Shown here one piece after another: positions 34,803 to 47,462 of a stretch of 64,000 bases of DNA. The stretch's first letter is position 1. The number at the start of each line of letters is the position of its first letter. The DNA is from Mermis nigrescens (taxonomy: Eukaryota > Nematoda > Enoplea > Mermithida > Mermithidae). The notes below the pieces were generated by a model. The model saw nothing but the letters and a program-made list of their open reading frames with translations, did no database searches and was not told the DNA's origin. The stretch covers positions 434,001 to 498,000 of the forward strand of contig JAVLUZ010000507.1 in the NCBI GenBank assembly GCA_036768485.1, written 5' to 3'. The position numbers were made by a program, and so were the translations under genes.

Positions 34803-36233
34803 CAGACGAGCAATAGGGAGGCTTAAGTAGCTAATACATAGCGATGGGATTCTGATGGTCGTCTCATTCTGTAAGTCAGCCGGACGACTTTATTGAGACT
34901 GGCCTTGCTCAATTGAAATAGCGTAAAATTTACCCAACAGCTACTGCCCACGAGCGCTTTTGCAAAAAATCTTTTAATTTTTTGTCTTATATTGAATTCA
35001 ATTTCACATACAGGAATTAATTGAGTAAAAATAAATTAAATTGAAAAATTAAACTTCTCCTGCTGGAGCCTAGGGGCCCTCTTGTATGCTGAAACGGGAT
35101 TTTAGAGTTTCCACACCGCCGCAAAAAATTAATGTATGTATGTAACTGCCATACATGTGCAGCATAGGATTTCCGCGGAGTCAGCCCCTAAATATTTTTA
35201 AAAAGTGCCTTCTCTGGTCTTAAAATTATGGGGGCATGTAAAAAACATTGTTTTTCGACATTTAAGGCGGAGCTCGTTGTTTTCAGAACAAAAACATAAA
35301 AATTTAAGGAAAATTTATTAAAGTGAACATGCTAAAGAATAGTATATGGCGCGAAGCACCGGAAATTTGACAAGTTTATCCAAAATATAGCTAAAAACGC
35401 ATTAAAAAGCATACTTCCATGATTTATTGTAGAATCGACAATAATGAGGGGAGGGTCAGCACTCAGCAACCAGCAGTGTTCGAACCCCTATTCACCCGAC
35501 AACACATCCTACGTGTGGACATCAGTATCCAGGTCCATGACGAATGGTCAGAGATATGCTGAGAAAATTATCACCTCAGCTTTCGAGCTTCTGCACGTAG
35601 TTCATCTGTTTTATATATTGTGAGACCTAAGGATAGATGTGTAACGCAAGGCATTGCTGATCAGTGATGTGACTTTTATGACAGCTGACACCTAAAGGAA
35701 GAATGAGGCTATTTTAGCAACGAAATGAGTGACACGTATGCGATCCAGAATGGAAAAGTAAACATGAAGCAAACGGTACACGATTCGTATGATTTTATCG
35801 TATTGCATTATCAATATAACCCATTTGGAACCTTTTCAGGCTGTTCAAAACTAACGCCGTGATTCGCGAGTTCAGTTTATCATTCGCATAATTTGAACAA
35901 TCATGATTAGCCGGACTCTCAGAACAGGGCCACTTCTATTCCTTGTACGTAATAATTTTGCGTTCAATTGTATTACCGTTTGCTGCTTTTATGAACGAAA
36001 AAGATCATATTTCATATGTTTGTTTATAGCTAGATACATAGCTAAAAAATTGCAAATAATAATACTCGTACGATTTCAATAATAGCTATAATAATAATAC
36101 TAATAATAAAAATAATAATAAAAATAGTAAACAAATTAATTTTAAAGTCCAAGCTCAATATACTACATAAATTTCATTCGTTTGTCCATTTGATCATGCC
36201 AACCTCATTTGGCATAAGTGTAGTACCCGTGAC
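34803..36233. other. Gene-free stretch
   Basis: No coding exon seen. A GGCGCGAAGCACC hairpin lies near 35348, and an (ATA/TAA)n microsatellite at 36060-36130. Confidence 0.5.
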
Positions 36234-36470
36234 CATAGGTGGGCAGCACCGAAATTCTGGGGGGGGGTGAAAAATTTCGAAGGTCAAAAAATTGTCTTAA
36301 AAGTGGTTGTATGGCGAAAAAACACCATTTTCCGACGTTTCTCATCGAGCACTATCCAATGGCATCAAAAAATCGCTAGAACAGCAAAAAATTCAAAAAT
36401 TGATTGATTTCTGGGGGTGTATTCCAACTTCTGGGAGCTGCATGCCCCCTAACCCCCACGCCCACGTGTG
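36234..36470 (+). mobile_element. MITE-A copy
   Basis: CATAGGTGGGCAGCACC / CGCCCACGTGTG ends, flanks CCCGTGAC and CCAGTGAC (7 of 8). Confidence 0.88.
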
Positions 36471-37238
36471 CCAGTGACCCGTACTATCTAAACTGCATTA
36501 TAAGTATATGCGTTTGGCTGCTACTGGTTTGTGTAAGTAACGTTTGGCTGCTAATAGTATTTATCTGCTAAAACAAAAAACCCAATAAAAAATAAAAGGG
36601 AAACCATAAAAGATACACGCAACTGCAGCAAAACTTATTTTTATCATTCAGATCATTTTTCTCAGTCAAATCGGGATTATGAATATTTTTGAGCTTCAAG
36701 ATCAGGAACGCATCATAAAATATGTCGGTGAAAAGCACATTATTTATGAATCTGTTTTTTTTGTGCGGGCGGTGGTAAAAATTATTCGCTTATATAGGAA
36801 TAGTCCAAATTAAATGGTTTCATTTAACGCTGTAAAGGTTGCAGATCCAAGCAGTCCTTGTTAGCTGACAGCTATTTTAGTCGAGCTCATACACTCGTAC
36901 CTTTGAACAAGATACCTACTTTATTCATGCTATTATTGGGCAACAAAAACGCCGTTGAACGTTGCGATCCAACATTTAATGTTGAGCCAGCATACGGGCG
37001 TTGATCTTGACTTACCTTGATTTGCTAGCTCAATCTCGCGTAAAACAACACTGTTGATTTTTTCATTCAGGTGATCCGTTTAACTTCTTTGTCACATATT
37101 CCGATTTGACTTGGCGCACGCTAATTTGCTAGCTTGTATTTGTGAAAAATGACCCTGTTGATTTCCAATTTTTCATTCGGGTGATTCCTAACTTATTTGT
37201 TACTTATGCAATGCAGTGTTGGAAGTACGGGTCACGCA

Positions 37239-37480
37239 CATGGGTGGGCGGCACCATAGCTCTGGGGAGGGTTTGCAAAAATTTTTTCAGAGGTCAAAAA
37301 ATGGCCTTGAAAATGGTGGCATGGCGAAAAAACACCATTTTTAAACCTTTCTCATCGAGAACTATCTATTGACATCAAAAAATTGCGAAAAAATTAAAAA
37401 AATTTCGAAAATTGATTTCTGTAGTGGGGTGGCATTATTTTGGTTTCTGGGAGTACGAACCGCACCCAAGCCTAGGTATG
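37239..37480 (+). mobile_element. MITE-A copy inside a small TACGGGTCAC repeat
   Basis: CATGGGTGGGCGGCACC start, CCTAGGTATG end. The surrounding DNA (37220-37235, 37499-37610) repeats TACGGGTCAC and CAGTG.AGTG words. Confidence 0.75.
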
Positions 37481-37944
37481 GCCATGCAGTGTAGAAAGGA
37501 CGGGTCACACAGTAGAAGGTACGGGTCAAGGGTGCCATATACTCACAGTGCAGTGAAGATAGTACGGGTCACGGGTACTATATACTTACAGTGAAGTGTA
37601 GAAAGCACGGGATTTATGCCTTATGCCATTGATTTTAGGTAACCTCATTGCTATTGGCTGACGACTGCTCGTGCGCAAATAACGAAACAAACTTGGCTTT
37701 AGATGAGCATCTTGAAAGTAAGGGAGCGTATAATTATGATTGTAACGAAGACTAATCATGACTCAGATTACTTATTTTACTTAATTTATTTGCTAGTTAC
37801 TTCATAAGCTAAGTGTAATGATTGGAGAGGCTGGAAGCATAGTCGACCTACACCAGATGAAGATATTGTTCTTGCTATTATGCTGTCGTTGTTGTACGGT
37901 TCGCTTCAGTCTCATTTTTCGAATAAAAAGGGACAGGGCCAGAC

Positions 37945-38236
37945 CATAGGTGGGCAGCAATGAAATTCTGGGGGGTGGGGTGAAAAAACTTCTGAGGGGT
38001 AAAAAAAATTTTTGAAGGTCAAAAATGGTCTTAAAAGTGGTCGTATGGTTAAAAAACATCATTTTTCGACGTTTCTCATCGAGTACTATCCAATGGCATC
38101 AAAAAATCGCTAAAAAAACTGAAAAAATTTTAAAAATTGAATTCTGGGGGGTATTTCGATTTCTGAGGAGTGTATATTCCAACTTCTGGGGGGTGCACAC
38201 TCCCAACCCGCCCCCACAATCCCAAGCCCACGTGTG
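37945..38236 (+). mobile_element. MITE-A copy with perfect target duplication
   Basis: CATAGGTGGGCAGC / CCCACGTGTG ends, flanks GGCCAGAC exactly on both sides. Confidence 0.92.
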
Positions 38237-38463
38237 GGCCAGACGCGTGGGGGTTCGAAAGCATTAAAAAGCACTCAAAGATTCCAAAGATTCATCCATT
38301 TATTCGAAGCTTTTCGTTTTTCTCGATTTTTTTAATTTATGATCTTTTCAGTTTTGTAAACGAAAAAACGTCGAAAATGGCGCTTTTTGTTCCTATATTT
38401 TCGGGTTTACCGTTTTATGGACCTAATGCTATTATATAATAAAGACTGATTTTTTTGTCTCAG

Positions 38464-38849
38464 TGTGTCTTCATTTGGTCAATGAGTTTCCAATATTCGA
38501 CCTCCTGATCAGTATGTCGGTTTTCGGATTATCGCGAGAACAAGAGAAGCATATAAAGCTGGCCTTGATCAATTTAATCAAGGATTTAGACGTCGGACGG
38601 AACAAAAGCAGGGTCGCCTTTGTCATCAACACTAACCCATTGATGATGAGGGCACCTAACCTCGAAATGGTCTTTGCTTTCGACCGATATTACCAGAAAA
38701 ATAACATAATTTACATGATAAACAGCGCAGAATTGCAGCCGGCTGACATGCCTGAAGCAAAACCACTGAACTGGGATGACCTCGTAAGAAATTATAGACG
38801 TCTCTATTTTCCTTGTTCAGCGTTACTTAAGAGGCTTCGCCCAAAATAA
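38464..38849 (+). CDS. Possible terminal exon with a degenerate vWA-like domain
   Basis: A good acceptor (TTTTTTTGTCTCAG) opens a 128-codon frame ending at TAA. The text FDLLISMSVFGLSREQEKHI and LALINLIKDLDVGRNKSRVAFV resembles strand 1, helix 1 and strand 2 of a von Willebrand factor A domain. The metal-site Asp of DxSxS is replaced by Met, and the segment to the final WDDLVRNYRRLYFPC helix is short. No upstream exon was found. Codon use and length look coding, but the family call is tentative and it may be a decayed exon. Confidence 0.4.
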
Positions 38850-39447
38850 ACTCATTCAAAAAATAGACTTTGACCGAAGCGAGCAAGTTAGTAAACCGTG
38901 TAAAGTAATCCCAATCATAATTGTCTTAATGTAGAGATATGGGGCATAAACGACATACAGTATATCTGAAAAGTTAATTTGCTATGCTCTTCTTAAACGT
39001 TAAATTCTCCACGAATTTTGAACATTTTTCAATATTTTGTTTTCAAACAAAAGAAAAAAGGCAACAACAACTAAAGCGCAGATTTTTTCTATGGGGTTTT
39101 CGAAATGCAAAATTCATTTTCCAAAAACTTCTTTGAAATTTACTTTCTTTTCCAATCAAGTTTGTTTTTTCTTTTTATGGGCCGTTTTAAAAGTATACTC
39201 GGCTGAAACTCGATGCAAAGAACGCACTCAAAAGTTGCGCATTTTTGCACATTAGTCGCATAATGTTACGGCGCAATCAGTTTCTCAGTGATGAAAAAAT
39301 AGCTGGAACATTAGTTTTGCGGAGAAACATCAAAATCTTGTATCGTGATTCAAAAAATCTGTATAAAACGTGAATCGAAAATATTTTGAAAAGCAAGCAA
39401 ACAACAGCTCGTTATTCAGCTTGTCTTTTCTAAGCGAAATAGATGTA

Positions 39448-40688
39448 CAGGGTGTCCCATCTGTTTTTTCGTGACTATGCTATTTTTCATAAAAGGTTAG
39501 GACTAGGAAAAAGTAATTTATGCCTGTGAAAGTTGTAGAATGATTTTTTGTACGTAAATAGACGGTCCAATGAGAAACTGCTAGACATGATTTGCTTTGC
39601 TTTTGCTTGTTGTGGTGTAAGCTACAGAAGTTCATGTAAACCTGCCGATCTAGTGTACAATTTACCCCCAGCGTTTTTATCCGATCCATATAAGCTACAG
39701 TAACCAAACTTTACAAGGAGATAGCTATAAGCCTATTGTACCAATCTGGCAAAATTGAATAACTTACGGTGTAAAGTTACTGCTTTGAAAAAATTTAAAA
39801 AAAACTTACTTTACTTTACTCTGAACTTACTTTAAACTTACTGTTTTTTTAAACTTACTTTTTTCAATGTAGGATGTTGATTGAGTTACAAAAACTGCTT
39901 TGTTTGAAACCCACCGAATCGTTTACAATTGTTAGATGCCTTTAGTACGTTGTAAACTGTGAATGTTAGACAGTAAATTTACACCGTAAGTTAATCAATT
40001 TCACCAGATTAGTACAATAAGCTTATAGCTATCTTCTTGTAAAGTTTGGTTACTGTAGCTTATATGGATCGGCAATAAAACGCTGGGGGGGGGGTAAATT
40101 TTATACTAAATCCCCTTCGTTTTTGCGGATTGTCCTACCCAAGTATCCAAACTGTTAATTTGCTTTTAAGTCAATCAATTATTATTATTTTTATGAAAGT
40201 TTTTTAAAGCAAATATAGAATATCTAATATGCCATCGACTGATATAGTTTGAGATGATTCGATGATTCAATTGAATATTATTCAAAATATACCATTTTAC
40301 AGAACTGACTTTTCTTCGCTAGGCAAAAATTGTCGTACTGACTTTTGACAGCGATTTCTTATGAATTGGCGCAAACCAATTCAGCAGTTTTTTATTGATT
40401 CAAAAGCATCCAGATGCTTAGAATTTTTTATGTTTTATTGTATGAGAGACATGAATCGTGGGCTGTGCATTGATTGTAAAATAGATAAGTTTTAAAAGAA
40501 AAGACTAAAAAAATCGAAGGTATACACTAACTTCAGTACATTACACTATGAGCTAGCAAAAGCAATCAAAACTTGTCACTCTGTTTTCTATTGGACCTTG
40601 TAGCTTCATCCGAAAAATCGTTAAAAAATGACAGGTACTAAGGGGGTTATTATAAAAGATACATTGGATAGTTAGGTGGAACACCCTG
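39448..40688. mobile_element. Foldback element with ACAGGGTGT ends
   Basis: Outer ends CAGGGTGTCCCA / TGGAACACCCTG flanked by TA. Arms of more than 100 bp at 39664-39780 and 39975-40090 are near-perfect inverted copies (for example TAAGCTACAGTAACCAAAC and GTTTGGTTACTGTAGCTTA), and weaker inverted similarity continues outward. The loop of about 190 bp is rich in TTTACTT. Confidence 0.85.
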
Positions 40689-41293
40689 TATAACATACCT
40701 CCAAAAATTTAAGGTATAAACACTGGAATTTGCTTTTCTAAGCTTACGGCTTTTAGGCTGTGGGTGCCAAGCGAACTAATGCCATTATTTTTACGCACCA
40801 TTAGGGGCGGATTTAAGGAACACAGGGGCGCCCCTTCGCACCCCATTGGCCCTAAATAGTTGGTGAGTTGGCTTTTTATTGACATTTATTTGATGTGCTG
40901 GCGGCGGCGCAGGGAATAGGTTTTTATTGTGATGAACATTTTCATGACTCCTAAAACAATCCCAAACAGACAACTATTCCAGCTCAATTTTAAGCATGAA
41001 TCTGAAAACTAATCTAAGCTTCACATTCAAATTGCATGAAATCTAGTCAGCAATCCAAACACGTCTTCCCGCGCGGATTTCAAAGATTTTAAGGCGCTTC
41101 GAGACGGATTTGGCTAAAGTCAAAGAACTTTTATCATTATTTACGCACAAAATCGCAGAAAATTTAGCGAGAAATCGTTGCGCCGAATCGAATTTCAAAT
41201 ACGAGTGCCAACGCAAACGCCGGAGAAACGTAATATCGCTCGGGAAGAGCTAATTTTTGGACTTTTGGGAAAAATTGGGTTACTATCTCCCAC

Positions 41294-41529
41294 CATAAGT
41301 GGGCGGCTAAAAAATTCTGGGGGAGGGAGCAAGATTTTTCAAAGTTCAAAAAATGGCCCTAAAAATGGTGGTATGGCGAAAAAACACCATTTTTAACGTT
41401 TCTCGTTGAGCACTATCTATTGGCATCAAAACATTGCGAAAAAAAACAATAACATTTTCAAAAATTGAATTCTGGGGTTACTTTGGTTTCTGGGGGGCAT
41501 ACACCCCAACCCCCCCACGCCCAGGTGTG
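41294..41529 (+). mobile_element. MITE-A copy
   Basis: CATAAGTGGGCGGC / CGCCCAGGTGTG ends, flanks TCTCCCAC and CCTCCCAC (7 of 8). Confidence 0.9.
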
Positions 41530-41564
41530 CCTCCCACCCGTCACGAAAATACTAGATCCTTCGC

Positions 41565-41672
41565 TGCGCACCAACCTTTTTTTACGTCGCGTTTGTGTAC
41601 CACCACAAATATATCTGTTAAACACATTTTGGTCGAGACGCCATTTACTGATCTGAAAATGCAGTTTCAACA
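41565..41672 (+). repeat. Left arm of a 650-bp inverted repeat
   Basis: GCGCACCAACC, TTGTGTACCACCACAAAT, ACACATTTTGGTCGAGA and CTGAAAATGCAGTTT recur in reverse at 42103-42212 with high identity. Confidence 0.8.
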
Positions 41673-42102
41673 AGATCTTTCAATGTATGCATGTACGCAC
41701 TAACCATACCTACTTGGTTTTACACTTCTTTTGGTAGGGTCAGAAGCAAACATGGGCGTGGGAGTGGGGGTGGGTGGGAGTATACACCCCCTCTGGGGCT
41801 GACATGACGCTTTGTTCTATCTTTGAACTTTTAGAACGGTTGATAAAGTCACTATGACTCCTTTTGAAAGCCCACATTTTGGTATGCATAGCTTATTTGA
41901 CAATAAATTTAATTATCTTTATCAGGCAATTACTTAATTGGGCTTAGACCATGCAAGGACAAAAAATATATTAATCAAAAATTTTCCTACTTGTTTACGT
42001 CATCAGGCTTGAAAACAGTTTACTGACTCGAGTATATTGTCATGATTCAAAATCCTGTTGTGCTTAACCCTTTAGAACAGCCCAAAAACTGCAACAGATC
42101 CT

Positions 42103-42212
42103 TGACTTTAAACTGCATTTTTAGATTAGCAAACAGCATCTCGATCAAAATGTGTTCATAAATTTGTGGTAGTACACAAGTGCGCGCGAAATAACGTTGG
42201 TGCGTGGGCATA
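42103..42212 (-). repeat. Right arm of the inverted repeat
   Basis: Reverse complement reads GCGCACCAACG-like, TTGTGTACTACCACAAAT, ACACATTTTGATCGAGA and CTAAAAATGCAGTTT. Confidence 0.8.
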
Positions 42213-44069
42213 ATGCGTGAATTGAAATCTGCAAAAGTTCGCTGGGCCACTACAAGCTAAAAACCGCAAGCGTTAAATAAGCATATTCCAGCTTTCTACC
42301 ATTAGTTATTGGAGATACATATGTACATTTGTATGTTATTTATCTGTTTCGTTTGTGAAAAACTGAATAACAAGCTATTTTTTGCCTAATAACTTCTCAA
42401 GTTAATATATACGTAAGTTTTTAGGCTTGTTTTATTGATCAGTATACGAGGTTTCAATTTTTCTGCCACAAATGTACTGTTCCAATTATTTTTTGAGCAC
42501 AGAGAAATTGATTGCGCCTTAATGCATTATGCAACTAATCTGCAAAAAGCCGCAAGATTTGAGTGCGCACTCTGCATTGCGTTCGATCAAACGGGCATCC
42601 TTTCAAAATAGCTCGAAAAAAGGAAAACTAAGTTATTTAAGTGAAAAAATAATGAAATCTCAAAAAAATTTAGGAACATGACGAGTTTTGCGTTTAAAGA
42701 ACAATAGGAAAATCTACATATTGGTTGTTGTTGCCTTAGCTAAATTAAAGCTACAACTGTATATTTACAAAATGATAACGCAGCAACCATTTTTCTTCTG
42801 CTTGAGAAAATTATTAAAAAATAAGCGAAATTAGCGAGGAAATCAGCATTTTTGCGACAGCATAGAAAAATTAACTTTTCATGTATAATGTGGGTCGTTT
42901 AAGCCTCATATTTCTATAGTAAGACGATTATGAGTTAAGTTGCTTTACACCGTTTACGAAGTTTGTAATGCAAATACGTGTGCACATTTTTGTCAAAATC
43001 TAATTTTTTGAATGAATATATCTGGGTGACTCTTAAAGGCAACGCATTTTACTAACATCAATACATTTACAAACTCTGTAGCACGCAAAAAAATGGAAAA
43101 TCGTAGAGAGGAAAACAAAAAATTGTCCAAAAAGTAACAAAAGGTGGCATACAGATTCTTAAAACGCACAATCTCGACCCACCGCCTAGAAGATGGGATC
43201 AACACTCAAACGCAGATGTGCTTATAAAGCTTTGAGAGTTCGGCAAGACTCCTCAAATCCAAAAGTGCTGAATTTTCTGCTTAAAGTGAAGGTGAAAGAT
43301 TTACAACATCAAAAATTTTCTGCAAAAAAAGTTGAAAATGATTAAAACAACATAAATTAAGGCAGCTTTTACGCTATTTTAGTTAACAGTTATACCAATT
43401 TTTTAGGTCCATTTGGATAAAAAAAGATTACCGGTGGCCCCTTGCTAAAGACCATGTGACCACCAAAGATTGGCCAATGCTCTGCAACTACCGGCAAGCG
43501 TATCTGTTTTTAGGCTTTATATGATCGCTAAAAATGGCCCCAGAGATTAAATTCCAGAGTCTACCGATGTTTGAAAAAAGTTTAATGATCTCGTGAAGTC
43601 TAGGCCCTAAGACTCCTATACCAATGTGCGATCTAGCCCCCTCCAGAATCTATATTGGACCACCGGGATTGAATTATTAATACTATTTTTCGTGATCTTG
43701 CTTCATTCGACCACCCATTTTTTGTTCCGTATAAATATTGCCTTTTAATTACAGCATGCAAGATCCACTAATGATACGCCCATTGTTTGGATTGATTTTC
43801 AAAGTGTCGTACGCAATAAGAGATTTTCATTCGCAAATCAATTTTCCCTTCAACTTGATATTTCGATGAAATTCAAATCGGCCCGTGCCAATCAAATCTA
43901 CAAAGACGACGGGAAAAGGGACAGTTTGTTGAAGGAGAAAACTTTGCTTCAACTGATTAAGGATACTGCCTATCAAGGTATCTACCTCATTGCTTGAATA
44001 GACGTGTATAATTGCAATGCACAAAAATGGAGATCAATATACTTTGAATTATCTACTTATAATATTATA
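42213..44069. other. Gene-free AT-rich stretch
   Basis: No coding exon, transposon ends or tandem repeat that I could support. Confidence 0.5.
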
Positions 44070-44229
44070 GTCTGTTTCACGTAACGTCGTGCATAAATTC
44101 ATCGAATGTTCATCGACAGTAAGCCGAGGAGTACGATAACTATATATCAGATCAATCCTATAATCGCAATCTGTCAGCTCGTTGTTGGGGACAGCCTTAA
44201 ATTTATGACCGAAGTTGTGTGAAACAGAC
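44070..44229. mobile_element. Miniature T-family derivative (160 bp)
   Basis: Perfect inverted ends GTCTGTTTCAC / GTGAAACAGAC flanked by TA (locally TATA on both sides). Keeps only the ends; no tRNA-like block. Confidence 0.8.
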
Positions 44230-44869
44230 TATAATTTTGAGTTGTCTGTATACGTGCTTGTTTGTGTGTGGAAAAAAACTGTTACTGGATAATACAATGA
44301 TACTTATATTTTAGGTCAGTGATATTCCTAACCCCTGGTTCCGGATTTTTGATCAAAATGGATTGATCGGGCTCCTGAAACCTGGAAATGCCGAATTACT
44401 ACAAAAAGTTTTGCGACTCTTGCCACTTATGTAATTACCATGGCGCACGTCTTGTACGCTACCCTAGACCAACTTTAAATGCGCTAATGAAAGTGTAAAC
44501 TACTCCGAAGTGTTAACTGACATAAAACCTTGAGAGAAACAATTTTCTAGAGAGCGGGTCGCTTCGCTGTTTGTTTGAAAAAGATGGGTATAATTGATTA
44601 CCAATAAGCCTAAATAGTCTAGAAATTCATATGTCTTTTTTGTGATTGTCTCATTATGTTATCTTATTATTCTTGTTTACACTTTTCAAATTTTGCTGCT
44701 TTCTCTTTTCACTCTCTCCATAATATCTATTATTTGGCATCTCTCAGTCCTATAATAAATGTTAAATATTGTTGAGAAGCGCTAATCAAAAATTATCAAC
44801 TTCGCTAAGTTTTACTTCGCTCTACGAATCAGAGAACTTGGCAGAAAAACCCAAAGAAACACGTTTAGC

Positions 44870-45860
44870 ACAACCAATTCTTCACTTTACACCTCCTGGA
44901 AAAGCTAAATATTGATGCAAATAAACGCTATCAGCTGTGACGTGCACCCTCTACAAAGATGTTTATTTACATTCTGTTCTACCTATCCCGACTTCTAAAC
45001 GGAGAAAGTGGCGAATAAAAACCTGACAAAAACGTATTTTTCACCATCTACTACATTGTAGATTTTGATAATCTGACAAACTCTCTATTCAGTGGAAAGA
45101 AATTTGGTTTAGGCCAGTTGGTAACCTTTGAATTGTAGTACATTTGTATTGCGGAAAACTCCTGTTACGCAAAATATTTGAAATATTCATCAATCAAAAT
45201 AGGTGAAAAAATGTGTTTTCCGCCAAATTTTACACCCTCGGAGCTTTTTAAACGAGTATGCTAAGACGTGTAGCCCTTGGAGGGCACTTTATTTTTTATT
45301 CAAATTTATCCTGACTTACAACCGGAGAAGTTCGCAGAAAAATCTTAGACAAAATCTGTTGTTTACGCCATCCACTAGAGTGTAAGATTTAAACCCCTAG
45401 ATCTAACTCCGTATTGCGCGTAAACACTTTACTGGTGAGCGAAAAGTAGCCCATAAACCGTTGTATAGTTCTATTAGAAAAATTTTCTTAGCACTCATAA
45501 TCGGAGTTATTGGTAAACATAAACAAGTTCGAAAACTCGACTAAAATATGTTTTTTCATCCCCAGATTTTTACACTCTTTTCACTCCATTCGAGAACTAA
45601 TGCGAATTTCAAAAGACAAAAAAATTCATATCTAGAAAATTCTATTCCTACAATTCTGTGCTATTAAACTGTATGAGGCATTTGCACACAGTTGTTCACA
45701 TGCTGCAGAAAAACCATTAAAATTCGCTTTATGTTACAACGTTACGCCAATACTTCACACTCTCATCACAAACTCAATATTGAGCGTGAACAAGAAAAAA
45801 TTCCGCATAATCTTTTTCTATTGTTTATCTTTCAAAAAACCGCTCATCCCAGATGTGTCC
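44870..45860. repeat. TTTACAC-rich degenerate repeat tract
   Basis: Repeated TTTACACC and GTGTAA words; the part from about 45590 to 45960 is a diverged direct copy of 52390-52720. Confidence 0.6.
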
Positions 45861-45862
45861 CG

Positions 45863-46283
45863 TTATAGTTGTAGGGGGCTCATATGTTGGAAGTACCCAA
45901 GTATATTATAGGTAAGCAATAACGCTCTTCCTTTAATCTGCTTTATTTTCTTTATAAAAGGACTTAAACTGCATTTAGCTGCTTTTTCATAGTTAGCAAA
46001 TGTGACATATATATGCTGTTCCTTATTAGTAAGGGTCTTGCCATAACCTGCGTTTCCAAGAAGTAAGAAAGTATTGGCTATCATTGCTAATCCTGAGACT
46101 TCATCCCCTTCTTGCCTGTGATGTCTTTTACCTAATGTAAGGCCATGATTAAATAAATCTTATAATTTCTGCGAAAGTACAATATTTTTTCCAAAATAGC
46201 TGCTTATCAGATTTTGGCGTGGCTTTTTCAAAAAGTCCATTCTTTCAGCATATACTTTCAGAAGAGTGCCAATGTCCTCCCGA
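45863..46283 (-). pseudogene. Relic of protein-primed DNA polymerase B (Polinton/Maverick-like)
   Basis: On the minus strand, 46084 to about 45900 reads MIANTFLLLGNAGYGKTLTNKEQ and NYEKAAKCS, matching the K...NS.YGKT.TN motif region of protein-primed family B polymerases of Polinton-type elements. Just upstream, 46283-46190 in other frames reads LLKVYAERMDFLKK, the helix that usually precedes it. Breaks: at least two frameshifts or stops between the parts, the motif Lys replaced by Leu and Ser by Ala, and a MITE-A copy abutting the upstream end at 46284. It is dead. Assignment to a specific element is inference; no integrase or capsid gene was seen nearby. Confidence 0.5.
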
Positions 46284-46511
46284 CCATAGGTGGGCGGCAC
46301 CAAAATACAAGGGGTGTAAGATTTTTCAAAGGTTAAAAATGGCCTTAAAAATGGTAGTATAATGGAATAACACCATGTTTCAACTTTCCTCATATAGCAG
46401 TCGTTCTATTGGCATTCAAAATTGCGAAAAAAACAACAAAACTTCAAAAATTGAATTCAGGGGGTATTTTGGATTCTGCGGGAGGGACATTTTGGTTTCT
46501 TGAGAGTGCAC
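46284..46511 (+). mobile_element. MITE-A copy, right end lost
   Basis: CATAGGTGGGCGGCACC start and interior TTGAATTCAGGGGG; breaks off after TTGAGAGTGCACGG. Abuts the polymerase relic. Confidence 0.75.
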
Positions 46512-47462
46512 GGTTTTAAAATTCATAACTTCTTTTGCTTTGTGGTTTCAAGTGTCTAAAGTCCAGCGCGTTTACGCGGACGCAAAAATTTATGAATATT
46601 TCAACGCAGGTTTGAGACAAGAAAAGCCGTATAGAACACCTTAGGACGAAATAATGGCAGAAGTTGTCATTCGTTTTACGACCGGATACGAATTTTGATA
46701 CGTTGATATTTTTTTTATTTCGTTTGGCACTTGTTGTTTTCTATTGATCGATGCAGCGGTTTTTCGAAGCTTATATCGCCCATTGAGACACTCAATGGAA
46801 AATTAATGTTTGATTACTGGGGTAGGGGCGTGGGTTTGTGTGCTTTTGGACATTTAGATAGATTTCGAACCTCTTGCGCTTTTCAGAAAAGTTTTCCGTC
46901 ATTTTGCGAAGATTCGTCAAAAATGGTCGAAAGGTAATGTATTCTGCATTCACAATCACACGTTGGCCTCTCAGCTTACCGCGAGCTGGACGGCTTTACA
47001 GTCAATCAGTTTATCAAAATGTTTTCCGATCTTTCTTAACTCTGTGTCTAAAACTTTGTCTGGATCATGTTAGTTCCAGTTATATAGTTTTTTAATACTA
47101 CAGCTGTATGAGAAATTATGTAGCAGTATAAGAAATGTGCATTTTTTGACATAGGTATCCGCAGTGATGCCACAATATTTTTATTTGCGGCCATTGGCCA
47201 TTACGCGATATTTGCGTGTCGTTCACGTTCGATATATTATTCAACTTTAAGCTTTCTTGTTAATTCGCATGTCTAATAATCTATTTTAGCATACGCTATA
47301 ACTAGTAAAGGAGTCAGTCATCAATTAGATCGTCTATTTATTTACGTTGACAGAGCGGACCGAGCGATAGCAATGATGTTAGGCAGCATGAATATCGTCT
47401 GACCAGCTGACCCGTGCCAATAAACCATTTCAAGTCATCTTGAGTGGGCGTTTCTTACTATA
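46512..47462. other. Gene-free stretch
   Basis: Nothing that I can support as a gene or element. Confidence 0.5.
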
